From NCBI GenBank assembly GCA_022453515.1, contig JAJNNY010000007.1, forward strand, positions 310,001 through 374,000: DNA of 64,000 nucleotides, written 5' to 3'. Shown piece by piece: positions 48,601 through 59,903 of this stretch (its first letter is position 1; each line of letters begins with the position of its first letter). This stretch comes from Astrocystis sublimbata (taxonomy: Eukaryota > Ascomycota > Sordariomycetes > Xylariales > Xylariaceae). The notes beneath the pieces are model-generated. The model was not told where the DNA came from and did not search any database. It saw only the letters and a program-made list of their open reading frames with translations. Made by a program: the position numbers and the translations under genes.

Positions 48601-51187
48601 ATGAGTGAGGTGGAACATAGTGCCCCATTCGAGCGGAGACCGGCGGTGAGGATCTCCAGCCCCTGAGTTTCCTTCCCAACCTTAGCACTCATGTACCTTA
48701 AACCTTTTGGTACTAATGATACCTGAAATGGCAGTGTGACAATTGCAAAACCCGCAAGGTGAGAGATCCTTCGCGAAGCGTTCAGACTGCCATCGAGCTG
48801 TACGAAGTTTGACAGTCTTGTAGACCAAGTGCGATCGAAAGACCCCATGCTCGAGCTGTGTGACGCTCGATGTGGCATGCCGGACTACACACCGAGCCAG
48901 CGAGAAGCGGCAGCGAGTGCTGTTGTCGGCGAAGTATGAAGATGCCGTACAGGATGTGAATCGTCAACTTGCCGACGTCAAGGACATGCTGCAAGCGCTC
49001 CTATCGAACGGAGATGGAGGCTCGTCCGAAACACGGTCCAAGGAAGCCTCTCAGGAAGCGACGCCCTACACTCCTCGGTCGATGATTGATGAGAAAGTAC
49101 CTACCCTGGACGGCGTTCGGGAAGGATATCATGGGGATACTTCCTTCACGTCTCATGCGCATCAGATCACCACGACTTTAGCGGGAACACTTCTCCCTTC
49201 CGAGCTCGAGTTTCCCGTGGATGCATCTCTAGGGGGCACAAAAATTGACCAGAATAAATTTGATGAAAGCGGCCGCACGAGTGCTACTGCTCCTGAAATC
49301 GATCACAATGACGTTGGGCTCGGAAACATACCGCTGCCACCTAACGAGATCGTGCTCAAGCTCCTACGCCTCCTGAAAACAGAAGAGCAGCGGTTCTTTG
49401 TGGACCTCCCACTCTTCGACGAAGACGAGTTCATCGGCATGTGCCGGGACATCTACTTCGCGACAGAGCCGATATCTCTCTGGACGTGGATCTGTGTCAA
49501 TGTTGGCCTCTGCACCTTGTTTAGGGGGCTGAGTATCGCCAATTGCCAGCGTTTGGGATCATCCATAGAGCAGCTTCGCATGCATACCGAAGTTCTACGG
49601 TCTAACGCCAATTCCGCTCTGAGAAGTCTCCGTTTGTGCTCGGAGCCTTCAATGGAGTCGTGCCGCGCTCTTGCCGTCCTCGTAGGTTTTCCGTCTATGC
49701 GGCGGGTATGATGGAGAACCAATTGACAGCTCATGTTGACTGCGCTAGGCAAACTTCTATGTTAAGCAAGGTCACAGCACGATAGCGTGGCGTCTGATAA
49801 GCGGTGCCGCAAGAGCGGCCCTGGATCTAGGACTCCATCGGCTGCCGCCCGACCCGACCACTTCAGGCGTGCCGAAGGGAGTTTCACTGTTCTGGCACAT
49901 TTACACGTGGGAGAAGGCCCTCGCGATGTCCTGTGGGAAATCCCCCACAATCCGTCATTCTGATGTCACGAGTGGCCTCTACCTCCTAGCCACGCCTGAG
50001 AATCGCTCTGGTGTGCTGAATACGTGAGATTGCACATTCAATGTCTAAATGATTTTGAGGCTGACATGACGGGCGACAGTTTGTACTGCGCATACGTCGA
50101 CATGGCTGTGATCATGGGTGATATCCAGGAGTCCTTGTTCTCAGTCATAGCCCAACAGTCGTCACAGCAGGTTAGACTTGAACACGTCAAACGGCTCGCC
50201 AATCGTCTCCTGGAAATTCGGCATGCGGTAGAACAGGTATGAATCCTGATTCCCCACACTCGTCGCACGTTGCTGATTTGCCTCGACATAGGTCTCCCCA
50301 GACGAGCCCACATGGGACAGACTGGTATCAAGGTACGCATTCGCATGCTTCTCGCAGCAATGGGTGATACAAGACGAACTGACTTTCCTGCAGCAACCTG
50401 GGCGGGTTAAGCACATCGCTTCACATAATCCTGCATAGTCAACTTGCGATTGTGTACCGTTTCCTTCCACCAGAGTTTCCAAATTCGCAGTAAGTAGTGA
50501 CGCGAGCTAGTGATGGCTTCGAGACTTTCACATACTCTCCTGGGGATAACGTTGGGAGCCAAGTCCTCAATGCTCGCCAAGGTATCGACGATTGATATTC
50601 TGCGGGACAGTGACTAACGTATATCCATGGTTTAGCCCTTTACAGTGCTCGAACGAATGCGTCAAGGAGGCAAGGGCAACGCTGTCGATATTAGCGAACC
50701 TCGGCGAGACAGGCGTAGTGAAGCACATAGAAGGATGGAAATCTCTAATAAACACGTAAGTTCCAAGCCATTCTCGCTCCCGATATGGATTTCTTCCGGA
50801 CTCACATCTTGACACAGGATTCTCTGCCTCGTCCCATTGGTACCGTTCATCGTGCTGGCAGGGAACGCGATTGCGACGTCGTCAGGAGACGACCTACCGC
50901 TCCTCTCACGGATCATCTCGGTTTTGCAACCTGTGGTAGAGAGCTCGCCCCTGGTGCGGAAAGTGTCCGGGGCTTGCGAGATTCTCACCAAGATTGCGGA
51001 TCGCGTAGTATCGAGTACTAGTCCTCCCGCCGCATATGCGCAAGTAGGTCAGGATCAACAATTCGAGTCTTACGCTTTTCCGATGGGGCAACAAGACTGG
51101 GATAGTGTCATGGTGGGCTTCGAAGATTACGACTCGCGGGCGCTGGCGAATATCATCGAGCCCTGCTTTGCGAATACCTACTGGTGA
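48601..51187 (+). CDS. Zn2Cys6 fungal transcription factor
   Basis: Nine exons (48601-48645, 48735-48758, 48824-49681, 49749-50023, 50080-50236, 50292-50332, 50394-50489, 50636-50755, 50818-51187) join without a frame break to 661 residues. Splicing the first three exons yields a perfect binuclear zinc cluster at residues 16-42 (CDNCKTRKTKC, DRKTPC, SSC, VTLDVAC; spacing 2-6-5-2-6). It is followed by a basic linker (RASEKRQRV) and a coiled-coil heptad region (YEDAVQDVNRQLADVKDMLQ). The middle homology region of fungal-specific factors is visible as QGHSTIAWRLISGAARAALD and LGLHRLPP. Such proteins are nuclear DNA-binding regulators, often of the adjacent genes. The gene directly follows a FAD oxidase, so local regulation is plausible. 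The N-terminus before the zinc cluster is only 15 residues. Confidence 0.9.
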
Positions 51188-51721
51188 GGTGGTGGTGAGA
51201 TATGTCAGGCTATTGATGGGTGTGACTTGCTCCTTGTGTGACGAACGCATGCGACAACAGTGCGGTACGCGTCAGATGTTCAGACCGGAAATCTCTTTAT
51301 TTGAAGTTTGACCTATATTTTTTATGTCTCACGAATTCCACAAGATAATGTCATTTGCATGCACATGGTACTTCCAGGTTCACACTTGCAGTCAAGGACC
51401 AACTCAAGGTGGTTCCAGTACGTAGGTACATGTTAAGGATTGTAGTTAATCCTTTCCGCTATGCTTCAGCAACTTGATATTTCCAGATTGTCTGTTGAAT
51501 GAACAAAAGTGATAAAATCGTACTGCTTTGTCGAGTTTCTCGTGGGAGTGAAGGTAAGGTCGCGAAAGTAAAGACTCGACTCCTATCTCTTGCTATTAGG
51601 AAGAAAAGCTTTCCTCCTTATATCTGGAAAGTGTAAAATATTAAGCGGCAGCTTACTGGTCATTACAACTGCAAACAAAGTATGTATCGGCAGTACCGAT
51701 TTGTGCCTCTGAATGGTTTAT
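51188..51721. other. intergenic
   Basis: No gene seen; 3' ends of the transcription factor gene and the truncated gene face each other here. Confidence 0.5.
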
Positions 51722-52525
51722 TTAGACACTCATAGAAGGAATGAGCGCTGTAGCAACACGTTCGACTAAGAACTCGAACCAACGATTAGTGTGAGTAGCA
51801 GTGTTCTTAGCAACCCAGGTGATTTCCCTGTCCTCATCCTTATAGTTTACTGCGACCTTTAGTTTACTACGACCTTGATGTTCTTTAGGTACTGCTGAAC
51901 GTCGGGGTCGAATCGAGAGGGGTTGGCGGCCATGGCTTGGTAAGCGCGCTGATGAGCATCGATGGTGGCACAAAATGCCCCCAAGAGGTCTGCCTTCTGC
52001 CGATTGCTGAGTCTAGTGAACTGGACAGTATTCCTTGACATGACCTCTAAAGCTTGATCTAAGATTCTCGCAGCACCAGGTCCGGTCTGGTGAATGTCGA
52101 AACTATCCGGTGTCTGGATGCCAAAAAAAGAAGCCAGGCGTTCCATATCTAAATGGTTTGTTAGGATTTTCCAAACAAGCGATTAACCAAGGGCCAGGAA
52201 GCATATAAAGCATACCATCATGAGTATCCAAGTAGCTGAATAGTCGAGTCTCACGGGGCACGAACCGGATAATGTTCTTGGCACTATATGACCTACTAGA
52301 TCAGCAAGCACATATAACGAGATTGCAATTCAAGTGCAATAAAGTCAGTACAAACCGTAGGCATTCTTGCTGAACAATCTTCTAAATATGATCAGTGTAT
52401 AGGCAAGGCACCGAGACGACTGGTGCGTCTTGCTTGGCCACAATGTGGCCACAAGTCAGGCATCGAAGCCCAGCGGTTATGCTAATCTGGTCTTCAGCCG
52501 CCGCTCTGGCATTGTAGACGGGCAT
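51722..52525 (-). pseudogene. gene of unknown function truncated by a 17-bp tandem duplication
   Basis: Exons seen on the minus strand: 52525 to about 52421, 52381-52356, 52283-52216, 52148-51859. They begin MPVYNARAAAEDQISITAGL with a CLTCGH pair, then AKNIIRFVPRETRLFSYLDT and MERLASFFGIQTPDSF. The frame stops at 51859. Beyond the stop, another frame continues with NYKDEDREITWVAKNT to 51722, which reads as the original C-terminus. Between them the 17-base unit 51843-51859 is repeated at 51860-51876 with one difference; one copy alone would keep the frame open through 51722. The end of exon 1 is uncertain (donor at 52420 or 52411, giving an unusually short intron of 30-39 nt). I do not recognise the family. 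It lies in the same orientation as the nuclease-like gene upstream. Confidence 0.5.
51843..51876. repeat. 17-bp direct tandem duplication
   Basis: Two adjacent 17-base units (51843-51859 and 51860-51876) that differ at one base (TGCG versus TACG). The duplication creates the early stop in the gene on the minus strand. Confidence 0.85.
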
Positions 52526-52906
52526 CCCGGGAGACACGGCGAGTTATCGGTGGAGAGTTGGATGTAATAGGCAAGAATGTATGTGAGCCTTGGCTACAGA
52601 TCCTTATCCGATGGATCCCTGTTAAGAGGTGCGGGAGGCGGGTCCTGTGTGTGGGAAACACTCCTTACTGGGTGTTCCCTATGTGGGTGTGTCAGATATA
52701 AGGGATACGATTTTAACCAGAACATTGATTAATGGTGTCTAATGATAGAGCCATGTCAAGGATACGCTCCGCTCTCCCATACATTCTGCCTAGAGACGCG
52801 GTCACCGCGACCGGAGAGACACTATTGATAATTCGACTGATTTGTACTAAAGAGCTCCTAAAATAAATTGATAGAAAGTCTTGTTGGTTCCGCCTAAAAC
52901 ATAATA
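52526..52906. other. intergenic
   Basis: Short spacer between two minus-strand genes; nothing coding seen. Confidence 0.5.
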
Positions 52907-54460
52907 CTAACTATCTTTGGCCGGATCCTTCCTCCGTTTGGCGGGCCCGGGTTTGGAGCATGAAGTACCCGGAGTTGCTACCTGGCCAGCCTTGTTAGAC
53001 TTGGCATCCTCATCCACAACCACTAGTAGCGATGCGGAGTCAGCGTCCGACGCTGCTAGATTCCCCAGACTCTGGGAGAGACCTGTCGACGCAGAAAGCA
53101 CGGGAGTATTAAAATCCACCTTTAATGGCAACTGGTCGATAGCTGAGCAGATTCTCTTAAAGTGATCTGGCATCCAAGTGTCGTACACATTCTTAGCGAA
53201 CCGATAAGCGGTCCACTTCTCCTTTCCGTCAAGCGCCGTAAAATCGAACGTATGGATAGGGTGTCGGTAATATTTGGTTCCTTTCTTATCGATCACCGGA
53301 TAGTAGCCATAGATGCGCACCGATCGTTGGTCGTGCGAGATAGAGAACGAAAGGATCTGGCGGTGAACCTCCTCCTCGCGCTTAACAAGTCGAAAGAGCT
53401 CGACGATGGCTCGTGCCGCCATAGTCATACTGTGGGCGTTCTGGCGGTCGGCAACGTCCAGCGCTGAGGCGCCGCACTTTATCTCACAGGCCAGGAACGG
53501 AAAGTACATGTAGTACGTGCCCATGAAGAATGATAGGTCACCACCGAGGAACTCGCCAATAAACGGCGACAGCTTAATAAGCTGGTTATCCGTGAATGCA
53601 TCCCGCCGGAACCCAACAGAATAATCTGGCTGTGGGCGTGTTCCGGTTAGGGGAATTGAGTTATTCCAGCCTTCGTTGACACTCTCCGTCAGGCTCTCGA
53701 GGCGCTCAGCACCATATGTTGCAAGACTTTCGGCCGAAGGGACGATGAGCCGAGAAATATCTTGGATGACTCGGGCTTCGTTTCTATTTTGGATTTTCTG
53801 GCAGGTTGAGTCGAAAAGGTCGTCACGAAAGAGTGAGCTCTCGGGAAATGTTTGCTTGCTCTCAAGTAGATCTTTACAGAGGGTTTTGGTTCCACTAGTA
53901 ACGTCTAATTTTGATTTGACCATGAAGCTGCCCTTGGTGGTAAGCAGAGTCTCGTAACGCTGGTCTCGATACTGGGCACTCTTCTCCTCGCGCGGCTTCT
54001 GATCGCTTGGTGTTTGGGACGAGGCAGAGTTCGATCGCTTGCGTCCGAGAACGGACGACGACCGCTTTCGGGCTAGTAGGCGCTCCATCCCGGGCTCGAA
54101 GAGTTGACGCGGCCAACGTCCTTCCTTTCTCCAAAAATCGATTGGGTTATTAGGGTCAACGTTGTCTGCCGCGGTGTTGCCGAAAGCCCCATCGGCAGTA
54201 ATTAGTCTGATCTGCGCTCGCTTCGTAGAGGGTGTAGGAGTAAGGTCGTTTGTAGTTTTGATGGCTTGCTTTTGATTCTTGCCTTGGAAAGGGGGATTTT
54301 TCGACGACTTGTGACATGTTTTCCGACGTTGGCGTTTACGCGTTGGAGCATCGTGACCTGTATATTGTTAGTTATGACCTGTCGGCGCTTCGTAAAACAT
54401 ACCCTGATCCTCTAGATCGCGCCCCCTTTTGGCGGCTCCCTGGGCTCGGGTTTGCGCCAT
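52907..54460 (-). CDS. fungal DUF7924-like protein with PD-(D/E)XK-type motif
   Basis: Two exons (54460-54403, 54357-52907) give 502 residues starting MAQTRAQGAAKRGRDLEDQG. The conserved N-terminal motif PIDFWRKEGRWPRQLFEPGM lies upstream of the first long-frame Met, which is why the two-exon start is preferred. The domain core reads RPQPDYSVGFRRDAFT, then YFPFLACEIKCGASALDVAD, RQNAHSMTMAARAIVELFRL, and HDQRSVRIYGYYPVI. This is the family often labelled DUF7924, abundant and multi-copy in filamentous fungi and of unknown function. Asp264, Glu311 and Lys313 form a D...E-x-K pattern like PD-(D/E)XK nucleases, which is my inference. Both ends are basic and low in complexity, fitting a nuclear protein. 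It appears intact, unlike its neighbours on both sides. Confidence 0.8.
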
Positions 54461-55037
54461 AGCAGTGAAATTGAATTTGGAAGCGAGATAGATTTATGTG
54501 GCTGTCGTACGTCAGGAGGAGAGTTCAAGCTGTGTCAACGGACCCTGCGCGGTACGGAACAATCTATGTAAAGAGGTCGGCAGGGTACTGTTAGTGGGTA
54601 AACCTAAATTGTCGAAAGCCGTAAAAATGAACAAAGATAGATGAGCCGCATAGGGCAATACGTATATACTGTAGGCTGCGTGGGCTACTGGGCTGGCTGG
54701 CGGGCTGGCTTGCCTTCGACTTCAATTTAGGCATGGCCCTTTGATTTAGACATTCACATGGTCTCTAGGTTCGAGATTATTACTAGGCATTTGACCATTT
54801 CGGTCTTGAAATCCTGACTGGCACTATGTCCTAGACTTGACTTCATGTCGAAAATTCGACGTGGTCACTGACATGATCTCGAAACACCCCCTAGGGGCCT
54901 TAAGGTAGGTACCTACATATAGTTTACATCTCATCTTGCTAACCCAAGTACATAGCAGGTGCGAAATCAATCAACTACCCTACTGCTTCACTAGCGAAAC
55001 TTGGGAAACATTGTAGATGGAATCAACTCATGAGAAT
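54461..55037. other. intergenic
   Basis: No gene seen. A GGCTGGCTGGCGGGCTGGCT run lies near 54690 and an AGGTAGGTACCTACAT motif near 54904. Confidence 0.5.
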
Positions 55038-55540
55038 TCACACTGTATACCTCTCACACAATGCATCTAATACACTGTCATAAAAGCCCAGCTTCCCATT
55101 CCTATATGCCGTCATCACATAGGCCAATGCCAAGTTCTTCTCGTCGTTGAGACACCTCGAAAGTAGATGATCGTCAACTTCTGTCAACTCCACCGATTGC
55201 ACCATCTGTGCGTCGTCTTTCCGATCATTCCAGCACTGTCTTTGTTTGTCATCCAGCGGCACACCCTCTTCGTTGTAATCATTGGGCGAGCCAAACAAAG
55301 AAGGCATAGCGTTGAGAAAAGCCGGAAACGTCACAAGCTGCAAAGGCAAGGTACAAGGACCTTCCCAGTTTCATCAACAACTATGTTGCTAGGGAAGAAG
55401 TCGGCGTGGCAAAATGGAAACGGTCCATAATTGTCACAGGGCATTTGGTAGAGCACTGCCTTGAGTTGCGAAGGGAACTTCTCTCTGGCAGCAGCAAGGT
55501 GCGAAGATAAGAGAGAGGCCCCCGATATTGAGCTGCCGTC
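55038..55540 (-). pseudogene. APH-type phosphotransferase pseudogene (C-terminal part)
   Basis: On the minus strand a frame from about 55540 reads GASLLSSHLAAAREKFPSQL and then PFPFCHADFFPSNIVVDETG, the catalytic HxDxxxxN loop of the APH/choline-kinase-like family. The expected ViDWE motif is missing: the frame hits a stop just after GKVL. Homology resumes in another frame with TFPAFLNAMPSLFG, YNEEGVPLDDKQRQ and the C-terminal tail to 55038. So there is an internal deletion or frameshift and no N-terminus. The truncated upstream edge abuts sequence related to a hAT transposase. Substrate of the ancestral enzyme is unknown. Confidence 0.6.
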
Positions 55541-56010
55541 TAACTCCTATGGATTGGCGTATCGTTGAAGCCATTCAGAGAGTTCTTTCTCTTTTCAAGA
55601 TTGCCTCACTACAACTGCAAGGCAACGGCGACGTTGGTGATCGAGAGACATGTGGTAGATTCGATGAATACTTCCCTGTTATTGAGGATTTACTTGATCA
55701 CCTGGAGAATTGCGTCAACGGAAAGTATATCGAAGAGAGGAAGGACCCCGCGCCTGGAGAAGATACTCACGTCGTTCAAGGACTTGGATCGTAGCTCGCA
55801 GCACGTGCTGAAGGTCTTTATCCGGCTAGGCTGGTGGGAGCTCCACATCGATTACAACAAGATGGAGGAGTCCCTTGCCTAGGTACGCTGCTGCCGTAAT
55901 TCTACACCCTTGCCTTAAGGTAGCTAGCCTGGAAAGCCTCTGGGCTTCGATGACGTGCCGATAAAGAGATGGATGGAAAAACGACTATCTTGAACGGCTT
56001 CGGAAATGCT
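55541..56010 (+). mobile_element. hAT-family transposase relic
   Basis: Plus-strand frames encode a broken stretch resembling the hAT transposase middle region: LTPMDWRIVEAIQRVLSLFK, then LQGNGDVGD and EYFPVIEDLLDHLENCVNG. After a frame change comes HIDYNKMEESLA, and after an in-frame TAG and another frame YAAAVILHPCLKVASLESLW. Only part of the transposase is present. Terminal inverted repeats and target-site duplications could not be made out. It is old and inactive, and it adjoins the APH pseudogene. Confidence 0.6.
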
Positions 56011-56453
56011 AGAAAGAAGACTATAGAGGAACACGAAGTGCAGGCGCAATAGATCTGCTCTACTCTGGGTAGAACCTGTGGCTAAGTCGTGGCTTGCCAG
56101 CGTCTCCCGAGACTTCCAGGGGATGAGGGGCGAGTAGGGGAACAGGCTGGACAGGGGTTAAGGTTGAAGTGGATAGGTAGGTACCTAACGTACCTAGCCC
56201 GGCAGGTGGGGAATTGTACCTATCGCGCTGGGATGTGAACAGACAACGCGAATTGACCAAATCACCACCTGCAACCTGCAACCACCAGCCCGTGTGTGTG
56301 TCAGTGACCGTGGACGTCGCAAACGTCACAAATCCAACTGCTCACAACACAATACGAGAAACTACCTAGTTTTCATGCGCAAATTTTGCACCTCAACATC
56401 CATCCTATAACCACGAAACATAACCGTGTCAAGCACCTCCTCTGACCGGCAGC
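56011..56453. other. intergenic, DPM3 promoter
   Basis: No gene seen. AGGTAGGTACCTAACGTACC-type motif at about 56176-56197. Confidence 0.5.
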
Positions 56454-56898
56454 ATGACGCGCGCACAGCAAACCGTCTCCATCGGCCTTCTGGTCACCTC
56501 AGTATGCCTCCTTCTAAACCTTACATCTATCTGTATAGGTAATTCCACGCAAAGCTAACAAATGTGCGCTTCCAGCTCTACCTTGCTCTCTACCTACAAC
56601 TCGTCCCCCTACCGAAGCTAGTCCAGACGGAGATTGTCCCCGTGGTGCGCATCCCCAATCCTCATCTTCCAGACCGTATCCACCTCACTCGATAGAGAAG
56701 CCAAAATGGAAGACTAATGCACTTCGAAACAAACAGCTACCCTTCTGGGCCCTCATCTGCTTCGGCGCCTTCCTCCTCTTCAAGCTCGGCTGGAACGTCA
56801 TGACCTTCCACGACGTGCCCGAGGCCCACAAGGAACTCATGGGAGAGATCGAGCTCGCGAGGCAGGATCTGCGGAAGCTGGGCGTCGATGTCGATTGA
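56454..56898 (+). CDS. DPM3: dolichol-phosphate mannosyltransferase subunit 3
   Basis: Three exons (56454-56501, 56576-56644, 56737-56898) encode 92 residues, the normal size for this protein. It has two hydrophobic segments, VSIGLLVTSLYLALYLQLVPL and VLPFWALICFGAFLLFKLGW, followed by the conserved cytosolic tail with DVPEAHKELMGEIELARQDL. DPM3 anchors and stabilises the catalytic subunit DPM1 in the ER membrane, where dolichol-phosphate-mannose is made for N-glycans, GPI anchors and O-mannosylation. The gene is small and has no long single open frame, so it is easily missed. Reading frame is continuous through both introns. Confidence 0.92.
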
Positions 56899-57567
56899 AG
56901 TGCATGAATTCAATGGGAGCACGGGGCCGTGGGACTAGAAATGACATGAGAAAACAACAAGGAAGGAAGATCAAACAACCGACACGCAGCCGACAATCAC
57001 CAGGACACCGAAGATCTCTCAAATGAACTGCTTGTGCTTGGTCATGGCGTGCATAATAGAAGACAACCAGAGCCACGAACAGATAGGGCCAAATGGATCA
57101 GGGCACAAAGAGAACCAGAATACCAGCGAGGACGCATCAATCAAATTCGCATCTAATTCGCCCCGTGTGACCTTGAGTAGACAACGGTGGATCTTATTCC
57201 ATCCACGAGGGAATTAAGGCACTATGGCTAATGCTGTTGCTGCTAGCACTTCTCTTTGGAATATGGGATCTCTAGCCGTGACTTGAACGTACCTAGGTAG
57301 ACAATCGTTTCTACACATAGGTTAACTTGAAGGTTTGGTAGCGCTCAACCCCCAAAACATGCTCATCGTCCTCAAGACTCCATCAAACACCAAAATTGGA
57401 TATTTTCCAGGTTTCCACTAGAGCCCCTCTTCCAACACCATCCATAGTAGCCACAATCCTGTATACAGCACAATTCATGAATCGTAACATACGTACATTA
57501 ACCCATCCATTGACCTCACAAACCTAGCACGAACTCCGACTCCGGACTCTCGTTGCAACACAAGACT
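56899..57567. other. intergenic between convergent genes
   Basis: Nothing coding supported. Confidence 0.5.
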
Positions 57568-59903
57568 CTAAGCCTGCAACCCATCACCCACAACAAGCGC
57601 CACAACAATCTTGACCGCCTCAAGGGGATCCTTTCTCTCAGCTAGAAGCTTGTTGAACATGTCAGGTAGACCGGCCAGGGATTTCTTGTCGTCGCGAGCG
57701 TGCCCTGGTAGTCTTCGAGTCAGTCATTCAATTGGTCACGCAACATTCTCGACGCTTGTCTCGTAACTCTCCGTAAGGGTAACGGAGGCGGGGTGAAGCC
57801 AGTGGATGTGACAAACAGACGACATGTTAGGAAGAAGGGAAATAGAGAGGAGAAGCGAAGATCAGGACACTCACATTTCCCAGGCGCGCTCATGGCGAGT
57901 TCGATGCGACTCCTGGCCTCGCCCGTCCAGTCAAAATCGACTTTCCAAGTAATTCGTGCCGTCACCTCCTCTTCCCCTTCCCCTTCCCCATCTTCCTCTC
58001 CACCCGTAGGAAGTTCCAGGTCGAGACTCGTCCGCCCCATGAGCGCGATAACATCAGCTTTCGACGGTTCCTTCTTCTCGCTTTTGTCCGTACCATCTTC
58101 CAAGTCGGCCCCTCCCACGTCATCATACGGGACCCCTCTCCCCCTTTTCGTCCGTCTCCTCATCCCCTCTGCGCATCGGACCACTTGTTCCCTACTTCCC
58201 AGCTCTCGGGTGAGGGCGTGCCAGAACCGAGCCCTGCGTGTCGCGAGACGCACCCACTCGCCCATGGCCCAGGTGACGACGGTGATGTTTCTCTTAAGGG
58301 CGCTGTTTCTTGTCCTTCTCTCGCTGCTACCACCACTGCTACTATCACCACCTTGAAGTATGTTATCAATGAACGGCCCAAGCTCCGGGATAGCAGCTGG
58401 GTCGAGACGTGGCACAGCGAGCTCTGCAATCGAGAGGTTCTTCGTGTCTACCGTCATGTCAAGCGAAGCGGCGAATAAACCCAGCGGCACAGAGGCGACG
58501 GATATCGCGTGGTGCTGGAGTAATGGCTTCGCATCCGCCTCTGCCTCTTCGAATGTGTCGCTTTCTTGCTGCAGCGTCGTGACGGTGGATGTGAACGTGA
58601 GCGGTCTGAAGACCTGCAGATAGGGTAACTCTTCATCTTCCGCCATCGACACAGGATGATGGGAGACCGGTGGCTTCTCTTCTACTTTTTCTTGATCCTG
58701 CGCGTGTGGTACATTTGTGCCAGGCAGTGTCAGCGGAGGGGGGTTCGCACCGCTCCCAAACGGCAGAAACGCGATCGGGTTCATGGCCGCCTCAAGCCAG
58801 TTGAACATCGGATCTGGGGGCGGCTCCTCCTCGGGGGGGAGCACATGTCGTCGTAGAACGTCGAGCAAGCGGCTCTGCTCTCCCACGTCGGGGAGCGGAA
58901 AGTCAGCAGCGGTTCGTCTCCGGGATCTGTCTTCCTGCACGGCTGCCAGTCTCTCGTTCTCGCGTGTCGCGACTCGCAGATCATCCTGTAGCTGCTTGAC
59001 CTCAGCCAGCAGGGCGTCACGCAGGGCCTTCTCGGCGGCCAGGGGATCCAGCTCCTCTATTTTGCGCGCTGGGTGCGGCCCTCGTTTCCTCCGCTTGCGC
59101 CTGGGCTCTTCTCTCGGGGACGGCGACTCCCTTGGCAGGAGCAATTCCGGCGCCTCTCGCGCAAACTCGAGCGGGCGCAACGGCGGCTGTTTGAGAGGGG
59201 AGCTGTGCATCTTAGCAGCCAAGCCCATGCTTTTCCGGGGCTTCTTGGAGGGCGTGTTATGTATGCCGGTGGGTGAGGTGACGATAGAGGATGGGTCGGA
59301 AAGACCCTTCTGGGTCGGGGTGGGCGGCAGCTCTGGTTCTTCGGGGTCCATGTGTGGGAGAACACCCGGGGGCGGGGATCGTCGCAATCCCTTTCTCTTG
59401 AAGGGGTCGATGAGCTCCTCCTCGTCGGCAGACGGTGGTGGAAGGGGTCTCGGCGAGGGTTTGGTGGGTGTGCGTCTCGGTCGGATGGACAGGCCTCCAC
59501 CTGCTCTTCGAACAGGGCTGGCTGGTCGTGTTACCCTCGCCTTGGTGGCCTTCGCTGTGCCGCTCTCGGATTCAAGTGCCAACTGTGCTGAGGCTAGGTC
59601 GTCCTCAGTCCGCTCTTGGCTCGCAGGGCTGCCTGGTTCGGAGGCGGCCGGGAGTGAAAACTCGACGTCGTCGTCGTGCTCATTTGCTCTCGGCGAAGTG
59701 TGTTGGCCGAAGAGCTCGGAGTAGGAGCGGGGAAAAGTGACATTCCCTGGCGACGAAAAAGCCTGGGGATTCAGGCGCGCAGAGCGTCTGGTGGCACTGT
59801 TGGCGCTGTCGGACGAAGCGGGCTCGTGGGGTTCGTTCACATGCGCACTGGTGGTCGGTGATGTTTTGCGCCTCTTGGGCGCTGAAGTCTCTATCGTCTC
59901 CAT
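57568..59903 (-). CDS. conserved nuclear-type coiled-coil protein, function unassigned
   Basis: Two exons (59903-57875, 57704-57568) encode 721 residues. The first 280 residues are disordered and rich in Ser/Pro/Arg with many S/T-P sites (PKRRKTSPTT, RRTPTKPSPRP, LRRSPPPG). A basic stretch RRKRRKRGPHPARK, a likely nuclear signal, leads into a coiled coil (AEKALRDALLAEVKQLQDDL). The C-terminal half is ordered: LPYLQVFRPLTFTS, LAVPRLDPAAIPELGPFI, RNITVVTWAMGEW, and ARITWKVDFDWTGEARSRI. Splicing the last intron (GTGAGT...ACCAG) adds WHARDDKKSLAGLPDMFNKL and an end in VVALVVGDGLQA. The layout is reminiscent of kinetochore or chromatin scaffold proteins (an Mcm21/CENP-O relationship crossed my mind), but I cannot support a name. 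Antisense open frames here are shadows. Confidence 0.75.

Noticed and set aside
58717..59724. Plus-strand frame of 335 codons rich in Ser/Gly/Arg
   Set aside because: Lies opposite the 721-residue protein gene; low-complexity composition mirrors the sense codons.
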